From Fratercula arctica (taxonomy: Eukaryota; Chordata; Aves; Charadriiformes; Alcidae): DNA of 64,000 nt. A program made the translations under genes and the position numbers. Every line of letters starts with the position of its first letter. Within the stretch, counting starts at the first letter, position 1. The stretch spans positions 16,304,100-16,368,099 of the forward strand of contig CANTUZ010000025.1 of the NCBI GenBank assembly GCA_947846985.1. Reading direction: 5' to 3'. Below the pieces are notes generated by a model that saw only the letters and a program-made list of their open reading frames with translations, was not told where the DNA came from and did no database searches. This document shows positions 49,092-57,925 of this stretch, one piece after another.

Positions 49092-50664
49092 CAATTAAAA
49101 AGGTACTAGATACAGAAGACTTCAACTTCAGTGATTAGTGATAGGTAATTTGCCTTGTGATAAACAAGCCATTCAAATCAGTAATAGACCTGAGGTTATT
49201 CCACAGCTTGAAAGCATTTCTCTGAACTTTATCTGGTATCACAGCAAGTGCCAATGTTTGTAAGTTAAATTTTGCCATGCAGCTCTACATCTTCAAAGCT
49301 AGCAATCCCAGTAAGCGTTTGCAAAAGATACCCACCATCTTCAGGCATCATGCTGACTGCTACAATCACTGTATCAGCATAGGTGCAGCTCAGTTGCTAT
49401 CTGCAATAGCCAGGTGCAGCTTGTAACTTCTCCTAAGTACTACAAAATGAAATGAATGAATGAATGAATGAATGGAGAGGTCAGGTTGGATTTTTTTCCC
49501 CCGAATCTATGGAAAATAAATTACTTTTTGGGGACTATCCCTATCCAAGGAACAAAACCCATCATCCAACTGTGAAAAATCTCAATTTCATCACAACAGT
49601 ATTGAGAAGGAGGGGGGAGAAGGAAGAGGAAAAGAGAAGAAAAAAATAATGATAGCTGAAAAAAAAAATGAAAGAAAACCATCAGTGAAAAATGCCCCTG
49701 ACACTTTGCAGAATTGTAACGGCTTTCTCTTGCTTAAATTGATTGGTGCAGCAATGTTATAAAATGACTATTAGGATTCATTGTGCACAACAGAAAGTGT
49801 AAAATGTCAGGAGACTATACAGCAAAAGTAATGGGTCCTGAACCCCTGTTAGTCAAAAATTATTTTCTTTCAAATTAGAAATTGATTTTTTTGGACACAA
49901 GCCCTTTACAGGCTTCCAACTTTTGTAGCTGTGCCTTGGAAGAGATTAACCTCAGACACTACTTGGGTCCAGGTTGATGATGCCCTTCTCAAAGTTTCTT
50001 CACAGGGACTGCTTTTTAATGTTGGTACAGTCTTAACCAATAACACAAGTTATTTGTTCCTTTGAGAACTGTACCACATTTCTTCCCATTTTGCCATTTT
50101 CTTTATTTTTATACTGACATATATGGCAAACTGGCTGACAAGTTTAAAAAAAAAGCTAGCTCATAATTGAACCAAGGATTATGTTCAAGGCTCAGCAGTG
50201 AAACATCCAAGCTGCTTTTGTTCCCACCCCTTTCTCTTCCTAAAACAGATGGCTTCTCCCCTTAAGTGAAGGTACTAAGCTAAGTGGAGGTACTAAGCGC
50301 AGGATAGATTCTAGCTCTACAGATATCCCTGTGTGGCAAAATATCAACCATTACTTGGGGAGGAAAAGAATGTGAGGAAGATTACATTCCAAGAGCAAGC
50401 CCCACTGCAATTATTCTCTACTTGCTGGGAAAGGAAAAAGAATTGTTGAAGTAGCTTTTTGATAATAAAGGGCTATTTTTTTCCGTTTCATGAGGAACAC
50501 CAACCAAGAAGATCACTTGTTATTTACAGGGCTTTCCACGCTTTTTATTACTTTAAATGTAGCTACCTTCTCTTGGCTTGTTTTAAGCAACTTGCAATCC
50601 TCCCCCTCTACTTCTGCATTTTATTGATATGCTCTTGAACACTTATATACAATTTCTAAATGCC
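49092..50664. other. No gene seen; GAAT microsatellite
   Basis: A (gaat)n tract lies at 49451-49475 and a purine-rich stretch at 49605-49675. No coding domain or repeat ends recognised. Confidence 0.45.
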
Positions 50665-50669
50665 ATCAG

Positions 50670-51207
50670 TGTTATAAATACTCCGAGTCCGTAAGGAGTT
50701 TAATAAATGTTTATTAGATAAGAAAGCAAAAGCAGCGCTGGGCGGCCGGGGAGTCGCAGCTCCACAAAGGCTCGCAAATTCGAATGTCTCAAGCAACTCC
50801 TTTTATCTTCTCGGGGGTGGGTTTCAGCATCCTTAGTCTCCGCCAGGTGCCCCCCTATAGATTGCCGGGTCAGCTAACATATACAAGGATCTGCACCGAG
50901 ACACAAGCTCAACAAACAAATGGGCATGAGAACGGCGTCACGGGCAGCCGCTCAAGGACATCAGTCCTTCATGGCAACATTCCCCAGGTCTCATCCCTTC
51001 ACCCAGATAAGGCAGTCATCCGTAGCAACAGCTGGCAGTATATCATATCATGACATTTACTGCTAGTATAGCAATTAAGTCTTATCGCAAGACAGGATGT
51101 CCTGCTTCACAGAGCAGGACACTTCCATTGCTTGTTTGGTGCAATAATTACCCTCCTTGTTCAGCTCTCCTGGTCATCAGCAAATTACCTGTTAGTCACC
51201 TATTGCA
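50670..51207 (-). repeat. 3' LTR of the class I provirus (538 bp)
   Basis: On the minus strand it runs from TGCAATAGG to ATAACA. It is identical by eye to the 5' LTR at a constant offset of 9199 bases. A TATA-like GATAAAAGG is at 50799-50809, a poly(A) signal AATAAA at 50710-50715 (minus), and a small hairpin-capable 'actccgagtccgtaaggagt' at 50680-50699. Confidence 0.95.
50701..50716. terminator. Two-way poly(A) signal in the LTR
   Basis: TAATAAATGTTTATTA is an inverted repeat: AATAAA is read at 50702-50707 on the plus strand and at 50710-50715 on the minus strand. The minus-strand signal serves the provirus. The plus-strand one could end antisense or host transcripts. The same sequence is at 59900-59915 in the other LTR. 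Confidence 0.7.
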
Positions 51208-51221
51208 ATTCCCCCTTTCTG
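51208..51221 (-). promoter_or_regulatory. Polypurine tract
   Basis: The minus strand reads cagaaagggggaat between the env stop codon (51222-51224) and the start of the 3' LTR. It primes plus-strand DNA synthesis. Env ends directly at it, showing how compact the element is. Confidence 0.88.
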
Positions 51222-53144
51222 TTATTTACCAGTAATTTGCTGATCAAATCTAGATAATACCTCATAGGCTCTATCCAATCTAGAGTTTTCATCCGGTATG
51301 ATGTCCATTTCTAGTTGTGACTGCTTTATTACCATCAACTGTACTTTCTCTAACCTGTTTTTAATAAAGGTTACAAATTTATTAATGACACAGGGTCCAA
51401 AAGTCAGAGCCACTACTAGCATTATGAAGGGCCCTGCCAAGGTAGAAATTAAAGTAGTCAGCCACGGTGATTGGTTAAACCACGATTCATACCATGAGGA
51501 CTGAGCTTCTCGTTCTCGTTTTCGCTTCTCTAATCCTTCTCTTAGTTTGGCTAGCGAATCTCTCACTACCCCTGTATGGTCAGCATAAAAACAACACTCT
51601 TCACCTAAGGCTGCACATAGTCCTCCGTTCTGCAAGAACAGGAGGTCCAATCCTCTTCGATTTTGTAAAACCACTTCAGACAATGAGGTTAGAGATTTTT
51701 CTAAGTAAGAAATAGACTTTTCTATTCGGGTCAGATCCTCGTCCACTGCCGCTCTCAAGGACAATAGACCTCGATGTTGCAGGGCTAGAGAAGCCGCGCC
51801 GGTGGCGGTTCCTGCGATCCCTAAGCCAACTAAAGTAGCTATAGTTATTGCGGATATCGGTTCCCTCTTTTCTATCCTATGTTTGGTACTTCCCCAATGT
51901 AAATACATACTTTCTTCGCTATGAAAAAAGATCTTAGGTACCACAGTAACTTGCACACAAAAGTCTGAGTTATTTTTCAGAACGATCGTGGACAAACACG
52001 GAGTCAGTCCAGTTTTGGAACAAGCCCACCATGCCCCTGGACTAGGCAAGACCCATTTGATCCCGGTAGCAAAACTTTTGGTTTGGTTAGTACATAGACT
52101 TTGTCTCCCTCTTGGTACTGTCCCTACACACGAACCTTTTCCTCGGACTTGTTGCAGGGTGATTCCCGCAGTGCGTGCTTTCCAGTCACAGCCGGGAGGT
52201 ATGGTCCCATTGGTGATATTAAAAGGGGATGACACTGCTATTCCCTCATAGAAAGGTGGTTCTGAGTTGTAGCACAGCCAACAAGAATTAGTAAGATTCG
52301 GGTTGGTCATGTTTAAAGTCTGGTAAGCTGCTTTCATCATAGTCCATAAAGGTACTTGGGGTGGGTCCCATGCCTCATTGGTAGGAGTGGGATATGCTTC
52401 AGTGGGATATGCTTCTGAGGAGTTAACGACCTCAGGCTTCCCCAATTGCCCGTTGAGGAGATCATTGGGCCCTACTACCACGGTCGGGGTTTGTTTAACC
52501 TCGCGTTTCTGAATAAATATTAGCCCTCCCTGGTCTGTCCCCAGTTGCGAGTATCGAAAACCCCAGGTTCGCCCTATGAGCCAGCCGGGATCATCTGGCT
52601 TATGGACTGCTAAATATATACTACCATTGCAGAGAGGTTTCCTATCCGAGGAGGCTCTTGTTCCCCACTGGCCATAATGACGAGTCCCTCCCATTCCTGT
52701 GGGTAGTCGGCACCCTATAGGGACCCATTCGGTGCTTAAAAATTGATCTTTGACAATGGGGATCCAGGCTGAGGCAATTGTTTCACATCCCCAATAAGCA
52801 CAATAATAATGTCCTGGGGAGTTGCAATAGCCTCTTCCTGGGTTGGAGCTGGGGCACATGTAGTAATGGAATCGATCCTCACAACGTCCTTGAACTTGCT
52901 GTGCTGGTACTAATTCACAAGGGGATGTCAGGAACCTTGGGGCCCCCGCTGTGATATTTGTCTTTAAAATAGAATATTCTCTACTTCCAAGTACCCATTC
53001 ATAGGGTTGATGGTATGGGTTTCCCCATGTTGTGGTGGCGAGGATTAAGATTCCCACTTTTGCAGCACTCCTCTGCCTTCCTCGTCTACTCTTTTGCAGA
53101 GAGCAACGGGATTTTAGCTTCTTCTCGGCAGCAGTGAGTGATCT
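51222..53144 (-). CDS. env: Envelope glycoprotein (gamma type), no ATG at its start
   Basis: The frame is open from the TGA at 53145-53147 to the stop at 51222. The best-supported protein begins near 53057, at a GTG rather than ATG, with a basic stretch just upstream and a short hydrophobic run ('GILILATTTW') that could be a signal peptide core. Numbering from 53057: Cys-rich surface domain with 'GHYYCAYWGCETIASAW' (83-99), a CWLC disulfide-exchange motif (259-262), several Asn-x-Ser/Thr sites, an R-x-x-K-R cleavage site (394-398), a hydrophobic fusion-peptide region (401-422), the conserved retroviral transmembrane-subunit segment with CX6CC (481-489), and a membrane anchor (about 534-556). 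CWLC plus CX6CC means the covalently linked gamma type. It has no internal stop. The initiating ATG is probably supplied by splicing. Confidence 0.9.
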   Translation of the reverse strand, partial: RSLTAAEKKLKSRCSLQKSRRGRQRSAAKVGILILATTTWGNPYHQPYEWVLGSREYSILKTNITAGAPRFLTSPCELVPAQQVQGRCEDRFHYYMCPSSNPGRGYCNSPGHYYCAYWGCETIASAWIPIVKDQFLSTEWVPIGCRLPTGMGGTRHYGQWGTRASSDRKPLCNGSIYLAVHKPDDPGWLIGRTWGFRYSQLGTDQGGLIFIQKREVKQTPTVVVGPNDLLNGQLGKPEVVNSSEAYPTEAYPTPTNEAWDPPQVPLWTMMKAAYQTLNMTNPNLTNSCWLCYNSEPPFYEGIAVSSPFNITNGTIPPGCDWKARTAGITLQQVRGKGSCVGTVPRGRQSLCTNQTKSFATGIKWVLPSPGAWWACSKTGLTPCLSTIVLKNNSDFCVQVTVVPKIFFHSEESMYLHWGSTKHRIEKREPISAITIATLVGLGIAGTATGAASLALQHRGLLSLRAAVDEDLTRIEKSISYLEKSLTSLSEVVLQNRRGLDLLFLQNGGLCAALGEECCFYADHTGVVRDSLAKLREGLEKRKREREAQSSWYESWFNQSPWLTTLISTLAGPFIMLVVALTFGPCVINKFVTFIKNRLEKVQLMVIKQSQLEMDIIPDENSRLDRAYEVLSRFDQQITGK

Positions 53145-53301
53145 TCAGGGGAATCTACTGCCTCTCCTTTCGCCGCGCGTTGCTCCCTGCTCTGGCTTGG
53201 GCAGAGGTCTGCTTATTGCTAGTCTTTCTAATGCAGCCCTGACTCCCCTCGTACGGGAAACTTCTCTATTCCACGAATCTTTGTCAAATTCCTTAAGCTT
53301 G

Positions 53302-53868
53302 TCACAGTCTACTAACTTTCCACAAAAATGTTCCTAATATTTTTGTCTGTCTAATCCCTCTTATATGCTTCATTAGCTTATATAGATCCCACCAAATTAG
53401 GCTTAAACCCCAATGTTCATTGTTTTCTATCACAAACCGTATATTCCTGCTAAAGTTATCTGGGTACCCCTCCGTGGTTGTCCAGTTCCGTTCCAACGTA
53501 GGATATAGATGTCGTTCTAGAGTCTCGTACTGATACCGATCCTGGCACGTTGGACACACGCCTCTGTGAAAAAGCACTATACAATTAGTTATATTTGTTC
53601 GTTTACACCTCCCACACTGATAAAACACCCAAAACCCACACATGAGGGTTTTGCACTGGCAAACTCCTCTCAGTCTCTGTTCAGCTTTCCAGCTGCCCCA
53701 ATAAGCTCTGGGATTATTAATTATCCCTTCGGTTATGAACAGTAGCTGGTCACTGTTCCTGGGGAGACCAGACCCCGTGACCTCTTTTTTTTTTTTTTTT
53801 TTTTTTTTTACCAACGGCGATAAAACCCTGTGCCACCGACTCTGCCTTCGTCTAAGGACTTCCGCTGG
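53302..53868 (-). CDS. Accessory ORF B: Cys-rich protein, paralogue of ORF A
   Basis: The frame is open from after TGA 53869-53871 to the stop at 53302, between pol and env. It has no ATG in its first part: the earliest in-frame ATG is at 53643. Translation may therefore depend on splicing to an upstream start. An A25 tract (minus strand) encodes eight Lys. Numbering from the TTG at 53814: Cys at 52, 54, 59, 67, 70, 78, 87 and 90, with 'WVFYQCGRCKRTN' (62-74) and 'CPTCQDRY' (87-94), then a Trp/Tyr-rich end 'HWGLSLIWWDLY' (134-145). The pattern W-x4-C-x2-C-x7-C-x8-C-x2-C closely matches ORF A. A zinc-binding fold is likely but inferred. No known family recognised. ORF A ends 40 bases upstream of the beginning of this open frame. 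Confidence 0.7.
   Translation of the reverse strand, partial: PAEVLRRRQSRWHRVLSPLVKKKKKKKKEVTGSGLPRNSDQLLFITEGIINNPRAYWGSWKAEQRLRGVCQCKTLMCGFWVFYQCGRCKRTNITNCIVLFHRGVCPTCQDRYQYETLERHLYPTLERNWTTTEGYPDNFSRNIRFVIENNEHWGLSLIWWDLYKLMKHIRGIRQTKILGTFLWKVSRL
53785..53809 (-). repeat. A25 homopolymer (T25 on plus) inside accessory ORF B
   Basis: A run of 25 identical bases in the N-terminal part of ORF B encodes poly-Lys. Reverse transcriptase or polymerase slippage here would change the reading frame. It could also be a site of sequencing or assembly length error. Confidence 0.85.
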
Positions 53869-53907
53869 TCAGAGATCCGGCCTTTCCATATATCGGGGAA
53901 TCCGTTA

Positions 53908-54435
53908 CTATGGTTCCCACCCATCGGGGTCTTGGAATTGCCCCTGGGCGACCCTGATTGCACACTGCCTTAGCACCCGGTACCAATCAGACTCATATAC
54001 CTCCCACAATTCGGGCAGTAGTAATTCCCAGCCGCAAAAGAGCTGAACTATTTGGTCCCCATTTGCTCCAAGGTGTCTTCGGCAGCGCATGCAATTAGAC
54101 TGCCTGTTAAAAGCTACACAAGACCAATGATCGCCGCAGTGACAACATTTACACACCACCCAACTTAAATGTCCGTGGAGAGGGTGTTTTAAACAAGGGA
54201 TCGCCCCGACGGTCGAAGTAGGGGTTTCTGGTATCCCAGTTTCTACCTCACAACAAAGTGAGAGTGTCGTGGAGGTCTCTGTGATTCTATATACCCCAGC
54301 CCCACCAGTTTGTGGGGGTAAGCGCTCCCTGGACCAGGGTGCGGAGTATACTTTTCGGAGGGTATGATCCGACTGCACCTGAAACCACCGGTAGAGACTG
54401 CTTCGGACCCCTTCCCCTTCTTCTGAATTAGTCAT
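53908..54435 (-). CDS. Accessory ORF A: Cys/His-rich protein between pol and env
   Basis: 175 codons from ATG 54433-54435. This overlaps the stop of the integrase frame (TGA 54432-54434) by two bases, as expected for a compact viral genome. Cys at 61, 62, 81, 95, 97, 98, 100, 106, 115 and 118, with His at 84, 88, 99 and 103. The core 'SWVVCKCCHCGDHWSC' (91-106) plus 'NCMRCRRH' (114-121) gives W-x4-C-x2-C-x5-C-x8-C-x2-C. The C-terminal 'GWELLLPELWEVYESDWY' (135-152) parallels the Trp-rich end of ORF B. No hydrophobic membrane segment is evident. It is not part of pol or env and I do not recognise the family. A zinc-binding regulatory or accessory protein is my inference from the spacing and position. 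Confidence 0.75.
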   Translation of the reverse strand: MTNSEEGEGVRSSLYRWFQVQSDHTLRKVYSAPWSRERLPPQTGGAGVYRITETSTTLSLCCEVETGIPETPTSTVGAIPCLKHPLHGHLSWVVCKCCHCGDHWSCVAFNRQSNCMRCRRHLGANGDQIVQLFCGWELLLPELWEVYESDWYRVLRQCAIRVAQGQFQDPDGWEP

Positions 54436-57400
54436 TCACTTAGTGGCTGTCGTTGTAGTCTTACATGGAGAGTTCCTGGTTCTGGCACCGCGGTCCACTT
54501 CTCCGGGGGAAGCGGTCCTTTAATACGGCTAGCATGGGTCCATCCCTTTTCCGCTGTCCGGACTGCCGTATCTGTTGTAAGCAAGACAACAAAGGGGCCT
54601 TCCCAACGTGGTGTCAGGGAGGTTTCTTTCCAGGTTTTGATTAGTACTTGGTCCCCAGGTTGAACGCGATGTATAGAAACGTCTAAGGGAGGTCTCTGTA
54701 CTACCAATCCTTTCTTTTGCAACTCTCACCTCCTTCGTGTGAGTTCTAAAATATATTCTGTCAGAAGTTTGTCCTCAACTTTTGGATGCTCTATTAATAA
54801 CCCAAAGTCATAGGGCATCCCATATAACATTTCAAAGGGGGAGATACCAGTATCCGTCCTTGGCTGGGTCCTGATATACAACAGTGCTAATGGTAAGCAC
54901 TTGACCCAATTCATTTTCGTCTCCACCATAAGTTTGGTTAGGTGTTTCTTTATCTCCCCGTTCATTCTCTCTACTCTCCCAGAACTCTGTGGGTGCCAGG
55001 GGGTGTGATATTCCCACTTCGTACCAAGAAGCTCAGTAGTTTCTTTAATAATTTTAGACGTGAAATGTGGGCCTCGGTCCGAATCAATCACCGCAATGGT
55101 CCCATATCTTGGAATGATTTCCTCCAAGAGAATTTTAGTGACTGTTTTTGCGGTAGCTCTTACTACTGGGAAAGCTTCTACAAAGTGGGTGAGGTGGTCA
55201 ATCAAGACTAATAAATACTGATATCTTCCTACCTTTGGCAATTCAGTAAAATCTACTTGTACTTTCTCGAACGGTCGTTTAGCCAATTCACGACCTCCTT
55301 GGACCTTTTCCCTAAGTTGTCGCTTGTTTATTTTATGGCAAGTTAAACAACCCTCTAGAGTCCTCTTTGCTAGGCCATAAATTCTGACGCAGGCATACTT
55401 TGTTTCAAACTGGTCTACTAACGCTTGAACGCCCCAGTGGGTTTTATGGTGTAATTTATTCAGTATTCCCCGTGCTAACCCCTTTGGAAGGATTTCTCTG
55501 CCGTCTGGTAACAGCCATCTATCGCCCTCTCTTTTTGCTCCAATTTGTTTTAGCTTGTCTAATTCTCGGAGGGTAAAGGTTTTTTCTAAGTTCAGTCTTT
55601 CAGGTTCCTCTCTCAAGGCCTGAACCATTAATAATGCCGCTCGTTTTGCTTCTGCATCGGCTATATTGTTTCCTCTTACCGTGGGAGTCAGTCCCCTTTG
55701 GTGTCCCCTTACATGTACTATAGCTATTCTCAGTGGACCCCTTAATGCTTTCAAAACTTCTAAGATTAGTTTCTCGTGGACTAATCCTTTCCCCTGGGTG
55801 TTGATTAGGCCTCTCTCCTCCCAGATTTTTCCAAAAGTATGTACTACCCCAAAGGCATACTTGGAATCAGTATAAATAGTCCCTGCTTTATTTTCTAAGA
55901 GCTTTAATGCTCTTAACATAGCATATAACTCGCATGCTTGTGCGGACCAAGTTTTGTCCAATGGTCCTGATTCCTTTATCTGAAAGGTATGCCCATCTAC
56001 AATAGCATATCCTGATTTTCTTTTTCCTTCCACTACTCGTGAAGAACCGTCTATAAATAATTTCTCCCCTTCCTCTAATTCCTCCTCTTCTAAATCTTCC
56101 CTTATCTTTGTCTGTAAATTTATTAGTTGGAGACAGTCATGTACTAAATCTTCTTTAGGCTCCCCATATAAAAATTGAGCAGGGTTCTGAAGGGAGGTGG
56201 CTTCTATTTCTAATTTGGGGGAGTTAATTAAAATACCTTCATATTTTAGCAATTGACTGTCCGTGAGCCATTTATCAGCTCGTTGTTGCAACACTCCTCG
56301 AATATTATGGGGAGTATATACTTTTAGTTCACCTCCTAAGGTGACTTTTCCAACTTCTTCCACTAATAATGCCGTGGCTACTATAGCTTGTAAGCAGGTG
56401 GGCCATCCACGACTTACAGGGTCCAGAATTTTAGAATAATAGCCCACCGGCTTCCTCTGTCCAGCCCATCCTTCGGTTAAAACCCCATAGGCTGTCCCAT
56501 TATCTACATTGATAAAAAGTTGAAAGGGTTTGCGAATATCGGGTAAACTGAGAACAGGTGCTTCTACCAGATCTCTTTTTATGCTCTCCCATCGGTCCTC
56601 ATCCTCAGGGAACCATTTTACCAACCCATTTTTAGTTAATTTTTCGTACAAGAACTTTACTTTACTGCTGTAGTTTTCTATCCATTGTCGACAATACCCT
56701 AATAGCCCTAATAGTTGTCTTATTTGTCTTTTGTTAGTTGGTGCTGTTAGAGACAAAATGCCTTTTACTCTCTCGGGATCCAGCTTCTTATACCCTTTTA
56801 TGAGCCAATGCCCTAAATATTTCACCTCTTCTTCAGTAAACTGCAATTTGGACTTTGAAACTTTCAACCCTTTAAGACCCAAAAAGTTCAATAATTTGAT
56901 ACTCTCATTTCTGACTTCTTCCTGAGTTTTTCCAGCAATCAATAAATCATCTACATATTGTATTAAGACTAGTCCCTGACTCAGTTCATAAGATTCTAAT
57001 AGCTGTTCCAGGGCTTGTCCAAACAAGTTCGGGGATTCCGTAAATCCTTGGGGCAAAACAGTCCACCGTAATTGTTGTTTCCTATGGGTATTGGGGTTTT
57101 CCCATTCAAAGGCAAAATAGTCTCTACATTTCTCTTCTAAGGGACAGGCCCAGAAAGCATCCTTCAAATCTATAACACTATACCATTTATAATCTGGGCT
57201 TAACTGGTTAAGGATAGTATGGGGGTTAGCCACCACAGGGAACCGGGTAATAGTTCGTTCATTTACCGCCCTTAGATCTTGTACTAAGCGATAAGACCCA
57301 TTCGCCTTTTTTACGGGTAGTATAGGGGTATTGTGGGGAGACATACAGGGCTCCAAGAGTCCTTGTGTTAAAAGTCTCTCAATTACCGGTTGTAATCCTT

Positions 57401-57709
57401 CTCTCCCCTCTCTAGAAATGGGGTATTGTTTTATCTGGATGGGCTGGTCTGGGGTCTTTATGGAAACGGTGATTGGCTTAATGTCTAGTTTTCCCACCGA
57501 CTCTGGGCTAGACCAGGTTTCTGGATTGATCTTGGCTTCATCTTCTGCAGTTAACAAGCATAATCTGGCTATTAATTTTTCTGCTTTTACCTCTAGATTT
57601 ATCCCTAAATCTACCATTAAGTCACGTCCCAAAAGGTTATATTCTGCTTCCGGAACTAATAAAAATGTCCCCACCCCATACTTGTTGGGGGTTTCTATTG
57701 CTACATTCT
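54432..57709 (-). pseudogene. pol: pol: end of protease, reverse transcriptase, RNase H, integrase; one in-frame TGA
   Basis: One long open frame runs from the frameshift in protease (about 57709) to TGA 54726-54728, then the same frame continues to 54432. Numbering from 57674: protease end 'LLGRDLMVDLG' (14-24), reverse transcriptase with 'YSVIDLKDAFW' (first catalytic Asp, 169), 'VLPQGFTESP' and 'YVDDLLIAG' (240-248), RNase H with 'KLFIDGSSRV' and 'IYTDSKYAFG', integrase zinc domain 'LHHKTHWG...CLTC', and core 'IDSDRGPHFTS' plus 'SGRVERMNGE'. The integrase C-terminal domain ('WEGPFVVLLTTDTAVRT', 'WTHASRIKG') lies after the TGA. The frame would be normal for a gammaretrovirus but for that stop and the protease shift, so this copy probably cannot make full enzyme. 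Confidence 0.92.
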
Positions 57710-57922
57710 TTATCGGGGCACCTTAAAGGGTTCCCCCTTTGCACCAATTACTTGAAGTTTCTCTTTTGATTCTACACACCCAGATGGTAGTTTTTGGACT
57801 GTTGATCTTTCAGCACCCGAGTCCACAAGGAACTCGAATACTTCACGCTGAGGACCCAATTTCAGTTTTATCAAGGGCTCGGTGACTTTAAGGGTCCCCA
57901 GCAAATAGAGCCCCTGACCCCC
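57710..57922 (-). pseudogene. pro: pro: retroviral protease N-terminal part, frameshifted
   Basis: In the gag frame directly after the UAG. It carries 'FEFLVDSGAERSTVQ', the aspartic protease active site (Asp-Ser-Gly), and continues to 'QVIGAKGEPFKV' before stopping at 57710. The second half of the protease continues in the pol frame, displaced by one base near a CCCC run at about 57715-57718. Gammaretroviral protease normally has no frameshift inside it, so this is most likely a single-base lesion or a sequencing error. Confidence 0.85.
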
Positions 57923-57925
57923 CTA
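57910..57925 (-). promoter_or_regulatory. UAG readthrough signal between gag and pro
   Basis: The minus strand reads GAT TAG GGG GGT CAG GGG, with pro continuing in the same frame after the TAG (57923-57925). In murine leukaemia virus the gag stop is followed by a similar G-rich context and suppressed a few per cent of the time by a Gln tRNA with help from a downstream pseudoknot. The close match of context suggests the same mechanism. I did not fold the pseudoknot. Confidence 0.8.

Noticed and set aside
50784..51053. 89-codon plus-strand open frame, repeated at 59983-60252
   Set aside because: It lies in the LTRs, is duplicated only because the LTRs are identical, runs antisense to the provirus and has no domain.
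53302..53868. ORF B as the 5' part of env
   Set aside because: It is in a different frame from env, stops at 53302 before env opens, and its Cys pattern matches ORF A rather than an Env surface domain.
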